In this document: one piece after another, positions 18,191 through 28,417 of the stretch | How positions within the stretch are numbered: the stretch's first letter is position 1 | Layout: each line of letters opens with the position of its first letter | Source of the DNA: Synechococcus sp. WH 8101 | GTDB lineage: Bacteria > Cyanobacteriota > Cyanobacteriia > PCC-6307 > Cyanobiaceae | Direction: 5' to 3' | Length of the DNA stretch: 64,000 nt | NCBI RefSeq assembly: GCF_004209775.1 | Contig: NZ_CP035914.1 | Coordinates: forward strand, 434,001-498,000 | Made by a program: the position numbers and the translations under genes | Notes under the pieces: generated by a model | What the model saw: only the letters and a program-made list of their open reading frames with translations | Told to the model about the DNA's origin: nothing | Database searches by the model: none

Positions 18191-19301
18191 GGCCCAGTGG
18201 CTCGGCTTGCGGGCGGCGCTGGCGATCGGTCTCGCTGCGAGCATCACGCGGCTGATCTGCCTCACGCTCGGTCTGGGCGATATCCCCGCCGCCTATGGCG
18301 TGGTGGTGGGCGTGTTGGTAGTGCGTCCAGATTTCTGTCGCTGGCCTCCGCTCATCTACCCGGTGTTGATGCTGATCGCCGCTGTTGCGATGGGCCTGGG
18401 GCTCAGTGTGCGCATGATGTTTCCCGATGCCCCCCAGGTGTGGTGGTTCGGCATTGTTGGCGTGGTGATGCAGCTCCTGGCGGTGGCACTACCGGCCAAG
18501 CTGGCGTTGCTCACCAATGTGGTGGCCGCCGCCGGGGTGCTCCCCCTGCTGGATCCGTCGGCCGCCTGGGCTGACTGGGGACATCAGCTGGAGGCCATCG
18601 CCATCGGCTTGGCCGTTGGCACCGCCCTGCAGTGGGGATTGACGCCATCGGGCTATGGCGCCCCGGCACCGCCCAGTGGGCCGGAGGGGGAGGATCTGCC
18701 TCTGCCGGAGCGCTATCGCTTGGCCTTCGCCAGCTGGAGCTTCTGGCGCAAACTTGTGCTGGCGGCGTTCGCCCTGGCGATCGGCGTTGGCCTGGGAGCG
18801 CAGACCCCCAAATACCTCTATTTCGGTGTGGTGCTGCTGCTTAACGACAGCATTGGCGCCACCATGGCCCGCGTGCGCGACCGGATGGTGGGGGTGAGCC
18901 TGGGGGTGTTGATGCCCCTGCTGGTGTTCAACACCATCGGTCTCAACAGCGTCGGTGTGGGGTTGGCCATGGGTGGCACGGCGGCCCTGGTGGCTGCCCT
19001 GAATCTCGGCCCCTACCTGCGCACGGCCCTGATCTCCAGCGGTGTGGCGTTCGCCGGCTATGGGCCGCTCGTGGCCTGGTACATCCCGAATCGCTGGATC
19101 GACTACCTGCTGGGAAGCGGCCTGGCGCTGTTATCCGGGGTGCTCCTCTTTCCCCAGTCCTCGTTGCGCCGCTACCGACGTCTATTGGATCGGGGTGATC
19201 CGGAAAGCCTGGAGCAGCTGCGCCGGCTCTACCCGGCGGCCCGTGAAGAAGCCGCCTGGCTGGGGCAGGGGCTTGTCAGTCCAGACGCTCAGCGTGGGTG
19301 A
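18180..19301 (+). CDS. FUSC-like inner-membrane transporter
   Basis: A ~373-residue multi-span membrane protein ([25 protein letters not shown]... start; an alternative ATG lies at 18162). About ten hydrophobic segments fall into two repeated halves, each opening with an amphipathic [20 protein letters not shown] helix, as in fusaric acid resistance and aromatic acid exporter families. Short cytosolic segments ([31 protein letters not shown]) separate the halves and end the protein. Together with the HlyD-like and TolC-like genes it could form a tripartite exporter. The 3' end overlaps lipA by 13 bases. Confidence 0.75.
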   Translation: MATEAQWLGLRAALAIGLAASITRLICLTLGLGDIPAAYGVVVGVLVVRPDFCRWPPLIYPVLMLIAAVAMGLGLSVRMMFPDAPQVWWFGIVGVVMQLLAVALPAKLALLTNVVAAAGVLPLLDPSAAWADWGHQLEAIAIGLAVGTALQWGLTPSGYGAPAPPSGPEGEDLPLPERYRLAFASWSFWRKLVLAAFALAIGVGLGAQTPKYLYFGVVLLLNDSIGATMARVRDRMVGVSLGVLMPLLVFNTIGLNSVGVGLAMGGTAALVAALNLGPYLRTALISSGVAFAGYGPLVAWYIPNRWIDYLLGSGLALLSGVLLFPQSSLRRYRRLLDRGDPESLEQLRRLYPAAREEAAWLGQGLVSPDAQRG

Positions 19302-20167
19302 GTGGCCATCAACCGTTGAACCTCCGCCGCGTGATAGCTGCTGCGCGTCAGCGGGCTGCTCACCACCTGCAGGAAGCCGAGCTGGTCTTCACCATGCCGG
19401 CGGAAGCTCTCGAATTGGTCCGGGGTCACGAACCGCTGCACCGGCAGATGCTTGGGCCCAGGCGAGAGGTACTGGCCGATGGTGACGATGTCGACCGCAT
19501 GGCGCCGCAGGTCGGCCAGCGTCTCGTGCACCTCGGCATCGGTTTCCCCCAGCCCCACCATCAGGCCTGATTTGCTGTAAACCTTCGGCCAGCCCTCCCG
19601 AACGCGTTGCAGCAGCTCCAGGGAGCGGCTGTACACCCCCTGCGGTCGCGCCCGTTTGTAGAGGGTGGGAACGGTTTCGATGTTGTGGTTCAGCACATCG
19701 GGCCCGGCGTCCATCACGGTGGCCAGGGCGTTCCAGTCGCCACAGAAATCAGGAATCAGCAGTTCGATCGTGGTGAGGGGAGAGCGCTGCCGCACCTGTT
19801 GGATGCAGGCGACGAACTGGGAGGCGCCGCCATCGGCGAGATCGTCGCGGTTCACCGAAGTGATCACGACATGGCGCAAGCCCAGACGGGCCACCGCCTC
19901 GCCGAGTCGCTCCGGTTCGGTGGGGTCGAGCTCCCGCACGCTCTTGTCGAAATCAATGTCGCAGTAGGGGCAGGCGCGGGTGCAGCCCGGCCCCATGATC
20001 AGAAAAGTGGCGGTGCCGCCGGCGAAGCATTCGCCGATGTTGGGGCAGCTCGCTTCCTGGCAAACCGTGTTGAGCCTGAGATCGAGCAACAGATCGGCCA
20101 CGGCGCCGATCCGTTCCCGCTGCGGCGCTTTGACGCGCAGCCACTCAGGTTTCAAGGCGGAGGTCAT
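19289..20167 (-). CDS. lipA: Lipoyl synthase
   Basis: Radical SAM enzyme inserting two sulfurs into octanoyl groups on dehydrogenase and glycine-cleavage subunits. The 292-residue protein carries the auxiliary cluster ligands C-x4-C-x5-C ([12 protein letters not shown]) and the SAM cluster ligands C-x3-C-x2-C ([11 protein letters not shown]), as well as the conserved GLMVGLGE and RSSYHAAE(V) regions; the RSSY serine used as a cluster ligand is present. The start ATG 20167 is 18 bases from the tRNA-Pro on the other strand. The 3' end overlaps the FUSC gene. Confidence 0.97.
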   Translation of the reverse strand: MTSALKPEWLRVKAPQRERIGAVADLLLDLRLNTVCQEASCPNIGECFAGGTATFLIMGPGCTRACPYCDIDFDKSVRELDPTEPERLGEAVARLGLRHVVITSVNRDDLADGGASQFVACIQQVRQRSPLTTIELLIPDFCGDWNALATVMDAGPDVLNHNIETVPTLYKRARPQGVYSRSLELLQRVREGWPKVYSKSGLMVGLGETDAEVHETLADLRRHAVDIVTIGQYLSPGPKHLPVQRFVTPDQFESFRRHGEDQLGFLQVVSSPLTRSSYHAAEVQRLMATHPR

Positions 20168-20185
20168 CTTCTACAGTCGGGCCAT

Positions 20186-20259
20186 CGGGATGTAGCGCAG
20201 CTTGGTAGCGCACTTCGTTCGGGACGAAGGGGCCGCAGGTTCGAATCCTGTCATCCCGA
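20186..20259 (+). tRNA. tRNA-Pro (anticodon CGG)
   Basis: A 74-base cloverleaf. The acceptor stem CGGGATG pairs with CATCCCG and the discriminator base is A. The D arm is GCGC-AGCTTGGTA-GCGC. The anticodon stem-loop CTTCG-TTCGGGA-CGAAG reads CGG, and the T loop is GGTTCGAATCC. The CCA end is not encoded. A TACAGT -10-like hexamer lies at 20172-20177 within the short gap to lipA. Confidence 0.97.
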
Positions 20260-20270
20260 CTGCATGACGA

Positions 20271-22151
20271 TCAGCTCAGGGCAGCGCCGGGGTACCCCCT
20301 CGGCGTCACCATCTGATCCGAGGCGACGTAGGTGCTGCTGTTGCCCACCAGTAACACCGTCAGCATGTCGACGTCGTCTGGATTGAGCGCGCCCAGGGTG
20401 GTGTGGTGCAGGCTCTCCTCCTTGCGGCCGAGCTGGCGGGCCAGCAGCACGGGCGTGGTGGCGCTCCGTTCCGCCAGCAGCAGGTCCCGGGCCCGGGCCA
20501 GTTGCCAGTCTCGATCTCGGGAGCGGGGGTTGTAGAGCGCCACGACGAAATCGCCCTTGGCGGCAGCCTCCAGCCGTCGTTCGATCACGGGCCACGGGGT
20601 GAGGCGATCACTGAGGCTGATCGTGCAGAAGTCGTGCATCAGGGGGGCTCCCACCCGGGCTGCCGCCAGCTGCAGCGCGGAGATGCCGGGGTGCACGGCA
20701 AAGGCGGGGCGCTCGCATTCCGGCAGGGCCAGCCAGAGCTCCAGGGCCAGTCCTGCCATGCCGTAGATGCCGCTGTCGCCCGAGGACACCAACGCCACCC
20801 GCACGCCCTGCCGGGCCAGGTCCAGCGCCTGGGCGCAGCGTTCCCGTTCCCGGGTGAGCTGACCATCCAGGCGCACCTGATCGCAGCGCCGCAAGGGTTC
20901 CAGCAGGTCGAGGTAGAGGCCATAGCCCACCCAGACGCTGCACTGGGCCAGGGCGCGCCGGGCCTCGGGAGTGAGAAGGTTCAGATCTCCAGGACCGCTG
21001 CCGATCAGATGGAGCTGCCCCCGCTGGGGAGCCTGGGGCAGGGCCGCCTGGGCGATCGCCACCGTGGCGGCACCCCGTTCCTCGCTGCTCTGCGGTTTTT
21101 CGATTGTTTTCGTCTGCCGTAGATGGCCCTGTTCCCCTGCAGCGAGAAGGGCTGCGGCTTCCGCCACCGATGCCGTGCCCATTTCCGCTTTCACCACGTC
21201 GGACGGGGTGGGCACCGCCACGGCCGCCAGTGCTTCAGCGCTATGCAGGCGCATGGGCCAGCCGCGTTGCTGCGCCAGGGCGATCAGGGCTGGTTCATCG
21301 CCTTTGCGATCGATGCTGCTCAGGCCGGCCACCGCTTCGATCGCCAGGCCGGCGTCTTCGAGCGACCGTTCGATCGCCCGGGAGATGAGGCTCAGGCTGG
21401 TGTCTCTTTCGCAGCCCACCCCAAGCCAGAGGCAGGCGGGATGCCAGGCACAGCCGTCGTCGCGGCGGTGCTCCGGGCCGATGGTCAGATCCGCCTCGAG
21501 CGCATCGTCCGTAGCGCAACAGTTGTGTTGAGCCCCTGGCGCCTGACGCCAGAGCGGGCTGCCGGCGGTCTGCAGGACACGGCTGCTGCGGTTCTGCGCT
21601 CGTTCAATCATCAGCGCGCTCCATCGGCTGCCACTGCCGCTGCGCTGCCAGCCCCAGCCCTCGCCGAAACCATCCAGGGCCAGGCGGTCGTGGCGGGCGC
21701 TGTCGCCCGTGATCACCGCCTGCCCGTTCAGCGCAGCGGCCAGACCATGGGCCCACAGTTCAGCGCCGGCGCGATGGCTGCCGAGGAGGGGAATCACCTG
21801 GCCACCTTCAGCATCCAGAACGAGCACGGCCGGATCTGTCTCTTTGTCGGATAACAGTGGCGCCACGAGGCGGGTGGCTGCTCCCACGGCCCCAATCAGG
21901 ATCAGTCCGCCGCACCGATCCCAGTGGTTCGCAAGCAGATCAGCGGCAGCACCGATCAGCAGGTCGGCCGGTGGGCTGGGCAGGGAGGCTGACGCCTGCG
22001 GCGTGAGGGCGATCCAGTGGACTTCGCCGGCTTGTTGAAGACGCTGCAGCAGGGGAAGGGCACGGCTGGATAGCCCCAGAGCCAGGCAGGGCTTTGGGGC
22101 TCGGGTCGGTGACGGGGAAGCGGCGTTCAGAACAACACGGTCGAGGGTCAA
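20271..22151 (-). CDS. cobJ: CbiG-CobJ fusion (cobalamin ring contraction)
   Basis: A 626-residue fusion in corrin synthesis. Residues ~1-330 match cobalamin biosynthesis protein CbiG: a GGLILIGAVGAATRLVAPLL segment, a divergent middle and a C-terminal CbiG part (LWLGVGCERDTSLSLI; DRKGDEPALIALAQ). Residues ~380-626 form a precorrin-3B C17-methyltransferase, with the SAM motif LIGSGPGDLNLLTPEA, VALVSSGDSGIYGMAGLALE and the closing VLLVGNSSTYV typical of CobJ. CbiG opens the lactone ring before CobJ/CbiH contracts the macrocycle, so fusion joins consecutive steps. The start overlaps the stop of the upstream secreted-protein gene by 4 bases. Confidence 0.92.
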   Translation of the reverse strand: MTLDRVVLNAASPSPTRAPKPCLALGLSSRALPLLQRLQQAGEVHWIALTPQASASLPSPPADLLIGAAADLLANHWDRCGGLILIGAVGAATRLVAPLLSDKETDPAVLVLDAEGGQVIPLLGSHRAGAELWAHGLAAALNGQAVITGDSARHDRLALDGFGEGWGWQRSGSGSRWSALMIERAQNRSSRVLQTAGSPLWRQAPGAQHNCCATDDALEADLTIGPEHRRDDGCAWHPACLWLGVGCERDTSLSLISRAIERSLEDAGLAIEAVAGLSSIDRKGDEPALIALAQQRGWPMRLHSAEALAAVAVPTPSDVVKAEMGTASVAEAAALLAAGEQGHLRQTKTIEKPQSSEERGAATVAIAQAALPQAPQRGQLHLIGSGPGDLNLLTPEARRALAQCSVWVGYGLYLDLLEPLRRCDQVRLDGQLTRERERCAQALDLARQGVRVALVSSGDSGIYGMAGLALELWLALPECERPAFAVHPGISALQLAAARVGAPLMHDFCTISLSDRLTPWPVIERRLEAAAKGDFVVALYNPRSRDRDWQLARARDLLLAERSATTPVLLARQLGRKEESLHHTTLGALNPDDVDMLTVLLVGNSSTYVASDQMVTPRGYPGAALS

Positions 22152-23335
22152 CGCTGGGTGCCGTCTGGATTCAACAGCTCCCGCGCTGATCCTCCCAGGC
22201 TGGTGGTCGGCAGCCGCGGTGGTGGCTCGGCGCGCTGGGGAGGAGGGGCGTCCTCAGGGGCCATCTTCGGCTCGAGATCCGGTTCGATCTTTGGGGGTGC
22301 TGCCGTCTCGCCATCGGTTGATGGCTCGGGTTCCATGGCCAGCGTCGGCGCCGTTTCAACGTCCGGTTCCGGTTCCGGTTCCTGTTCGGGGTCTGGCTCT
22401 GGGTCTGTGGGTGCCGGGGTCTCGCCCAGAAGGCGAGCGAGTTGGTTGTCGCTCAGGTGGTCTTGCAACCAGATGGGTGGCTGCTCTGATCCCTGCGGTG
22501 TGGCGCGCAATTGGTTGTTGAACACGGGCGTGATCGGTTCTCCGAGGCCATCCAGCAGCTCCATCTGCACGGCCTGGGTGCCGCGTCCCTTGGTCTGCAA
22601 CCACAGGGCCTGCTGCTGGTCCAACAGAACGCTGTCGCCGTTGAGGGTGAGTCGCAGGCGCCAGCGCCCATCCCCCTCGCGCAGGTTCTGCAAAGGGGCA
22701 TTCCACACCAGCCAGTCGAGAAGCAGGGGTTGGCCTTGGCTCAGTTCAGAGGGACTGACCAGCACCAGCCAGGGATCCTCAGGACCGGGCTGGGTGTTGG
22801 GCAGGGCCTGAATCTGGTGCAGCCGCCACTGCAGGCTGGCGCCGGGGAGCTTGACTGCCTCGCCCCATGGAGTGGCGGCGTAGGCCGTGAGCCGATGGCT
22901 GCCCGGGCTGAGCGCCGGCAACGTGACCTGGATCCGCCCATCGTTGAGATGGCTGAAGCGTTGGGGGGGGGCTCCGTCGATCTGCAGGGCGATGTGGGCG
23001 CCGGGGCCCAGGTCCGGATCGGCTGTGACCGGCCAGTCCTCGACCTGCAGGGTCAGGGTCCAGGAGGCCTCACGGAGCACTGTTCCGTCCTGCGGACTCA
23101 CCAGAGAGAGTCGGGGCCGCCGGCCATCAAGGCGACGCTGCAGCTGCTGGACGCCGCCGGGTGCGGCGACCTCCTGCAGTGTGCCGCTGGCGGCCGGGAT
23201 CACCGGGCTCGCCCCATCGCCGCCGGTCGTTGTGGACCAGGGGAGGGACAGGGCGGAAACCGGGCTGGTCCAGCTCAGCGTGATGCAGGCGCAGAGCAGA
23301 ACCGTCATCAGGCGGCGCAGAGCCGGAGGCCCCAT
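22148..23335 (-). CDS. Secreted protein of unknown function with acidic proline-rich C-terminus
   Basis: A 395-residue protein I do not recognise. Residues 1-28 form a signal peptide (MGPPALRRLMTVLLCACITL, cleavage near VSALS). Residues ~75-290 are beta-rich and look like two immunoglobulin-like modules (RLSLVSPQDGTVLREASW; LPALSPGSHRLTAYAAT; PWLVLVSPSELSQGQPLLLDW). Residues ~310-375 are low-complexity Pro/Glu/Asp with PEPDPEQEPEPEPD-type repeats, a probable spacer. It should act in the periplasm or at the outer envelope. It overlaps the CbiG-CobJ gene by 4 bases, which suggests co-transcription but not shared function. It is divergent from psaA across a 417-base gap. Confidence 0.75.
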   Translation of the reverse strand: MGPPALRRLMTVLLCACITLSWTSPVSALSLPWSTTTGGDGASPVIPAASGTLQEVAAPGGVQQLQRRLDGRRPRLSLVSPQDGTVLREASWTLTLQVEDWPVTADPDLGPGAHIALQIDGAPPQRFSHLNDGRIQVTLPALSPGSHRLTAYAATPWGEAVKLPGASLQWRLHQIQALPNTQPGPEDPWLVLVSPSELSQGQPLLLDWLVWNAPLQNLREGDGRWRLRLTLNGDSVLLDQQQALWLQTKGRGTQAVQMELLDGLGEPITPVFNNQLRATPQGSEQPPIWLQDHLSDNQLARLLGETPAPTDPEPDPEQEPEPEPDVETAPTLAMEPEPSTDGETAAPPKIEPDLEPKMAPEDAPPPQRAEPPPRLPTTSLGGSARELLNPDGTQR

Positions 23336-23752
23336 GGACGATGCGGCGGATAAAGGGCATTCTGAAGCTCACCGGTAGCGCCGCCCACCCGCCGCTGTTT
23401 GTGTTAGTCAGGACGAAAAGATTCTCGTCAGCACGTGCGGAAAGAGCTCAAAGTTTCCCGGGTTCGTTGTTAATCACTTGCCGTCAGACCCCCTGTCACG
23501 ACTGGTTCGCGGCGGGATTGAACCTTTGTAACTCCTGGGTCGGGAGATGGATCTTCGCCTCTATGCTTCCGCCAGCGGTCCCCTCTTTGGGGCCCAATGC
23601 TCCAGTGAGAGTCAGGGATTTCTGTTCCTGGCAACCACTGGCGCCCGGGTGCGGTGACGCTCTGCTGAGCTGTGCCCGGGGCCCCGGCGAGCCATTTGGT
23701 TTGCCGGAGGGGTGGCCCACCACCTCGATCCCGTCCCTCGAGGAACGACTCG
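23336..23752 (+). other. psaA upstream region without a gene
   Basis: 417 bases with no convincing coding sequence; in-frame extensions upstream of the psaA ATG do not resemble PsaA. It holds a motif shared with the psaI promoter region (23514-23532), a possible -10 hexamer TATGCT at 23562-23567, and then a ~180-base GC-rich stretch before the psaA start, consistent with a long untranslated leader. No riboswitch or small RNA was recognised. Confidence 0.6.
23514..23532 (+). promoter_or_regulatory. Candidate photosystem I regulatory motif upstream of psaA
   Basis: GGGATTGAACCTTTGTAAC. The first ten bases recur in the same orientation upstream of psaI. The complement contains GTTACAAA, which fits one half of the HLR1 element (K-TTACA-WW) bound by the redox/high-light regulator RpaB; the second half is degenerate. 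It lies 30 bases before a TATGCT -10-like hexamer. Regulator assignment is speculative. Confidence 0.35.
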
Positions 23753-26056
23753 ATGACCATCAGCCCACCAGAGCGTGGGAGCACCGCGAAGAGCCAGGTC
23801 GAAAAGGTCAACAATCCGGCGACCTTTGAACTGTTCGGTAAGCCCGGACATTTCGACCGAGCCCTCGCGAAAGGTCCCAAAACCACCACCTGGGTTTGGA
23901 ACCTCCACGCCAACGCTCACGATTTCGACAGCCACACGAGTGACCTTGAGGAGGTCTCTCGGAAGATCTTCAGTGCTCATTTCGGCCATCTGGCCGTGAT
24001 TTTCATCTGGCTGAGCGGCGCTTTCTTCCATGGCGCCCGCTTCTCCAACTTCTCCGGCTGGCTCGCCGATCCCACCCACGTGAAGCCCAGTGCTCAGGTG
24101 GTGTGGCCGGTGTTCGGCCAGGAAATCCTCAATGGCGACATGGGTGCCGGTTTCCAGGGCATCCAGATCACCTCCGGTCTCTTCCATGTCTGGCGTGCCT
24201 GGGGCATCACCAACGAGACCCAGCTGATGTCTCTGGCCATCGGCGCTCTGGTGATGGCCGGCCTGATGCTGAACGCCGGTGTCTTCCACTACCACAAAGC
24301 AGCGCCAAAGCTGGAGTGGTTCCAGAACGTTGAGTCGATGCTCAACCACCACCTGGCTGGCCTGCTGGGTCTGGGCTCCCTCTCCTGGACCGGGCACCTG
24401 CTGCACGTGTCTCTGCCCACCACCAAGTTGATGGATGCCATCGACGCCGGCCAACCGCTGGTGCTCAACGGCAAGACGATCGCTTCAGTGGCAGACATCC
24501 CCCTGCCGCACGAATTCTTCAACCAGGATCTGCTGGCGCAGCTCTATCCCGGATTCAGCGCCGGTATCGGTGCTTTCTTCCGCGGCGATTGGGCTGCCTA
24601 CAGCGACTTCCTCACCTTCAAGGGTGGCGTGAACCCCGTCACCGGCAGCATGTGGATGAGCGACATCGCCCATCACCACCTGGCCATCGCGGTGTTGTTC
24701 ATCGTGGCCGGTCACATGTACCGCACCAACTGGGGGATCGGTCACTCCATTAAGGAGATCCTCGAGGGTCAGAAGGGCGACCCCCTGCTGTTCCCCGCCA
24801 CCAAGGGCCATGACGGCCTGTTTGAGTTCATGACCACCAGCTGGCACGCTCAGCTGGCTGTGAACCTGGCGATGCTCGGCTCCCTGAGCATCATCGTGGC
24901 CCAGCACATGTACGCGATGCCTCCCTATCCGTACATGGCGATCGATTACCCGACCCAGATCGGTCTGTTCACCCACCACATGTGGATCGGTGGCTTCCTG
25001 ATTGTGGGTGCGGCCGCCCATGGCGCGATCGCGATGATCCGCGACTACGACCCCGCCAAGCACGTGGATAACGTGCTCGACCGAGTGCTCAAGGCCCGCG
25101 ATGCCCTGATCAGCCACCTCAACTGGGTGTGCATCTGGCTGGGCTTCCACAGCTTCGGTCTCTATATCCACAACGACACCATGCGTGCCCTGGGTCGTCC
25201 CCAGGACATGTTCAGCGACTCGGCGATCCAGCTGAAGCCCGTCTTCGCGCAGTGGATCCAGGGTCTGCACGCTGCCGCCGCCGGCAGCACCGCACCCAAC
25301 GCGCTCTCCAGCGTCAGTGAAGTCTTCAACGGCACCGTCGTCGCCGTTGGCGGCAAGGTCGCCGCTGCCCCGATTCCTCTGGGCACCGCTGATTTCATGG
25401 TGCACCACATCCACGCCTTCACGATTCACGTGACGGTGCTGATCCTGCTGAAGGGTGTGCTCTACGCCCGCAGCTCCCGCCTCATCCCCGACAAGGCCAA
25501 CCTGGGCTTCCGCTTCCCCTGTGATGGCCCCGGTCGTGGTGGCACCTGTCAGGTGTCCGCCTGGGACCACGTGTTCCTGGGTCTGTTCTGGATGTACAAC
25601 TCCCTCTCCATCGTGATCTTCCACTTCAGCTGGAAGATGCAGAGCGATGTGTGGGGCACGGTGAATGCCGACGGTTCCGTTCAGCACATCACCAACGGCA
25701 ACTTCGCCAACAGCGCTATCACCATCAACGGTTGGTTGCGTGACTTCCTGTGGGCTCAGGCCGCACAGGTGATCAATAGCTATGGCTCCAACACCAGCGC
25801 CTATGGCCTGATGTTCCTGGGTGCCCACTTCGTCTGGGCCTTCAGCCTGATGTTCCTGTTCAGCGGCCGCGGCTACTGGCAGGAGCTGATCGAGTCCATC
25901 GTTTGGGCTCACAACAAGCTGAAAGTGGCTCCGGCCATCCAGCCCCGTGCGCTCTCCATCACCCAGGGCCGTGCCGTGGGTGTTGCCCACTACCTCCTGG
26001 GCGGTATTGCGACCACCTGGGCCTTCTTCCACGCCCACATCCTTGTGGTCGGCTGA
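23753..26056 (+). CDS. psaA: Photosystem I P700 apoprotein A1
   Basis: PsaA (767 residues) with PsaB forms the photosystem I reaction-centre core that binds P700, the chlorophyll/phylloquinone chain and cluster FX. Eleven membrane spans are expected and the many HxxxH-type chlorophyll ligands are visible. The FX loop [10 protein letters not shown] gives C590 and C599. ATG 23753 ([15 protein letters not shown]) is preceded by AGGA at a suitable distance; the in-frame upstream extension to 23672 is not PsaA-like. psaB follows after 21 bases as one operon. Confidence 0.99.
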   Translation: MTISPPERGSTAKSQVEKVNNPATFELFGKPGHFDRALAKGPKTTTWVWNLHANAHDFDSHTSDLEEVSRKIFSAHFGHLAVIFIWLSGAFFHGARFSNFSGWLADPTHVKPSAQVVWPVFGQEILNGDMGAGFQGIQITSGLFHVWRAWGITNETQLMSLAIGALVMAGLMLNAGVFHYHKAAPKLEWFQNVESMLNHHLAGLLGLGSLSWTGHLLHVSLPTTKLMDAIDAGQPLVLNGKTIASVADIPLPHEFFNQDLLAQLYPGFSAGIGAFFRGDWAAYSDFLTFKGGVNPVTGSMWMSDIAHHHLAIAVLFIVAGHMYRTNWGIGHSIKEILEGQKGDPLLFPATKGHDGLFEFMTTSWHAQLAVNLAMLGSLSIIVAQHMYAMPPYPYMAIDYPTQIGLFTHHMWIGGFLIVGAAAHGAIAMIRDYDPAKHVDNVLDRVLKARDALISHLNWVCIWLGFHSFGLYIHNDTMRALGRPQDMFSDSAIQLKPVFAQWIQGLHAAAAGSTAPNALSSVSEVFNGTVVAVGGKVAAAPIPLGTADFMVHHIHAFTIHVTVLILLKGVLYARSSRLIPDKANLGFRFPCDGPGRGGTCQVSAWDHVFLGLFWMYNSLSIVIFHFSWKMQSDVWGTVNADGSVQHITNGNFANSAITINGWLRDFLWAQAAQVINSYGSNTSAYGLMFLGAHFVWAFSLMFLFSGRGYWQELIESIVWAHNKLKVAPAIQPRALSITQGRAVGVAHYLLGGIATTWAFFHAHILVVG

Positions 26057-26077
26057 TCTCCACCTGTCTTTTCCCTA

Positions 26078-28288
26078 ATGGCAACGAAATTCCCTTCGTT
26101 CAGCCAGGGTCTGGCACAGGACCCGACAACCCGCCGTATCTGGTACGGCATCGCCACGGCTCACGACTTCGAGAGCCATGACGGAATGACGGAGGAGAAG
26201 CTTTACCAGAAGCTCTTCTCCACCCATTTCGGTCACCTGGCCATCATCGGCCTCTGGGTTTCGGGCAACCTGTTCCACATCGCCTGGCAGGGCAACTTCG
26301 AGCAGTGGGTCGCCGACCCCCTGCACGTGCGCCCCATCGCTCACGCAATCTGGGATCCCCACTTCGGTCAGGGCGCGATTGACGCCTTCACTCAGGCGGG
26401 TGCGTCCTCCCCGGTGAACATCGCCTACTCAGGCCTGTATCACTGGTTCTACACAATCGGCATGAAGACCAACGCCGAGCTGTATCAGGGTTCCATCTTC
26501 ATGATGATCCTGTCGGCCTGGGCTCTCTTCGCCGGCTGGTTGCATCTGCAGCCCAAGTTCCGTCCCTCCCTGGCCTGGTTCAAGAACGCTGAATCACGCC
26601 TCAACCACCACCTGGCCGTTCTCTTCGGCTTCAGCTCCATCGCCTGGACCGGTCACCTGGTTCACGTGGCGATTCCTGAGTCCCGCGGTCAGCACGTGGG
26701 TTGGGACAACTTCCTCAACGTGATGCCCCACCCCGCCGGTCTGGGCCCCTTCTTCACCGGCAACTGGGGTGTGTATGCCCAGAACCCCGACACCATGGGT
26801 CAGGTGTTCGGCACCGCCGAGGGTTCGGGCACGGCGATCCTGACCTTCCTGGGTGGATTCCACCCCCAGACGGAAGCCCTTTGGCTCACCGACATCGCCC
26901 ATCACCATCTGGCCATCGGCGTGATCTTCGTGATCGCCGGCCACATGTACCGGACCAACTTCGGGATTGGTCACTCCATCCGCGAGATCCTCGAAGCCCA
27001 CAATCCCCCTAAGGGAACCCCTGGTGACCTCGGCGCCGGCCACAAGGGTCTCTACGACACCATCAACAACAGCCTGCACTTCCAGCTCGGCCTGGCCCTC
27101 GCTTCCCTAGGCGTGGTCACCAGCCTGGTGGCGCAGCACATGTATGCGATGCCTTCGTATGCCTTCATCGCGAAGGACTACACCACCCAGGCAGCGCTTT
27201 ACACCCACCACCAGTACATCGCCATCTTCCTGATGTGCGGTGCCTTCGCCCACGGTGCGATCTTCTTCATCCGTGACTACGACCCCGAGGCCAACAAGAA
27301 CAACGTTCTGGCCCGGATGCTCGAGCACAAGGAAGCGATCATCAGTCACCTGAGCTGGGTCTCTCTCTTCCTCGGTTTCCACACCCTCGGCCTCTACGTC
27401 CACAACGATGTGGTCGTGGCCTTCGGGACTCCCGAGAAGCAGATCCTGGTGGAGCCCGTCTTTGCCCAGTTCGTCCAGGCCGCTTCCGGCAAGGCGATGT
27501 ATGGCTTCGACGTGCTGCTCTCCAACGCCGGCGGTGTGGCCGCCAATGCCAATGCGGCCTACATGGGCGGCTGGATGGATGCCATCAACAGCGGTGGCAA
27601 CGATCTGTTCCTGCCGATCGGCCCTGGTGACTTCCTGGTGCACCACGCCATCGCCCTGGGCCTGCACACCACGACCCTGATCCTGGTGAAAGGCGCACTG
27701 GATGCCCGTGGCTCCAAGCTGATGCCCGACAAAAAGGACTTCGGCTACTCCTTCCCCTGCGACGGCCCCGGCCGTGGCGGCACCTGCGACATCTCGGCCT
27801 GGGACGCCTTCTATCTGGCCGTCTTCTGGGCTCTGAACACTGTGGGTTGGGTCACCTTCTACTGGCACTGGAAGCACCTCGCCATCTGGCAGGGCAACGT
27901 GGCTCAGTTCAACGAGTCCAGCACCTATCTGATGGGTTGGTTCCGCGATTATCTGTGGCTCAACAGCTCCCAGCTGATCAACGGCTACAACCCCTTCGGC
28001 AGCAACAACCTCGCCGTCTGGGCCTGGATGTTCCTGTTCGGCCACCTGGTGTGGGCGACAGGCTTCATGTTCCTGATCTCCTGGCGTGGTTATTGGCAGG
28101 AGCTGATCGAGACCATCGTCTGGGCTCATCAGCGCACGCCTCTGGCCAACCTGGTGGGCTGGCGCGACAAGCCTGTGGCTCTGTCGATCGTTCAGGCGCG
28201 TGTGGTGGGTCTTGCCCACTTCACGATCGGCTACATCCTCACGTACGCCGCCTTCCTGATCGCTTCCACCTCTGGCAAGTTCGGCTGA
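26078..28288 (+). CDS. psaB: Photosystem I P700 apoprotein A2
   Basis: PsaB (736 residues) is the partner of PsaA in the photosystem I heterodimer of the thylakoid membrane. The start [32 protein letters not shown] cannot be mistaken. The FX loop [10 protein letters not shown] gives C561 and C570, and the C-terminal helix carries the [14 protein letters not shown] segment. It ends 42 bases before a strong intrinsic terminator, closing the psaAB operon. Confidence 0.99.
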   Translation: MATKFPSFSQGLAQDPTTRRIWYGIATAHDFESHDGMTEEKLYQKLFSTHFGHLAIIGLWVSGNLFHIAWQGNFEQWVADPLHVRPIAHAIWDPHFGQGAIDAFTQAGASSPVNIAYSGLYHWFYTIGMKTNAELYQGSIFMMILSAWALFAGWLHLQPKFRPSLAWFKNAESRLNHHLAVLFGFSSIAWTGHLVHVAIPESRGQHVGWDNFLNVMPHPAGLGPFFTGNWGVYAQNPDTMGQVFGTAEGSGTAILTFLGGFHPQTEALWLTDIAHHHLAIGVIFVIAGHMYRTNFGIGHSIREILEAHNPPKGTPGDLGAGHKGLYDTINNSLHFQLGLALASLGVVTSLVAQHMYAMPSYAFIAKDYTTQAALYTHHQYIAIFLMCGAFAHGAIFFIRDYDPEANKNNVLARMLEHKEAIISHLSWVSLFLGFHTLGLYVHNDVVVAFGTPEKQILVEPVFAQFVQAASGKAMYGFDVLLSNAGGVAANANAAYMGGWMDAINSGGNDLFLPIGPGDFLVHHAIALGLHTTTLILVKGALDARGSKLMPDKKDFGYSFPCDGPGRGGTCDISAWDAFYLAVFWALNTVGWVTFYWHWKHLAIWQGNVAQFNESSTYLMGWFRDYLWLNSSQLINGYNPFGSNNLAVWAWMFLFGHLVWATGFMFLISWRGYWQELIETIVWAHQRTPLANLVGWRDKPVALSIVQARVVGLAHFTIGYILTYAAFLIASTSGKFG

Positions 28289-28330
28289 TTGTCAGTCGCT
28301 TGACTCGCCAACCAGTGAGTCGTTCATCCA

Positions 28331-28360
28331 CCCCGTCCGGTTTACCGGGCGGGGTTTTTT
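28331..28360 (+). terminator. Rho-independent terminator of psaAB
   Basis: CCCCGTCCGG-TTTA-CCGGGCGGGG followed by TTTTTT. The 10-bp stem has a single T-G wobble and a four-base loop, 42 bases after the psaB stop codon. Confidence 0.93.
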
Positions 28361-28417
28361 GATGGCGGCTGTGGCTCTGGTGTGGCCATAGGATCCGGCC
28401 TCTGCTGCCGCGATCGG

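Noticed and set aside
16728-19301. NHLM bacteriocin export system
   Set aside because: The adaptor resembles those of NHLM clusters, but no peptidase-ABC transporter, precursor peptide or modification enzyme lies nearby; FUSC is the adjacent transporter.
24485-26038. A 517-codon open frame antisense to psaA
   Set aside because: Composition rich in Val, Gly, His and Asp is a reverse-strand shadow of a highly expressed GC-rich gene; no family likeness.
27107-28219. A 370-codon open frame antisense to psaB
   Set aside because: Same shadow effect as over psaA; PsaB coding is unambiguous.
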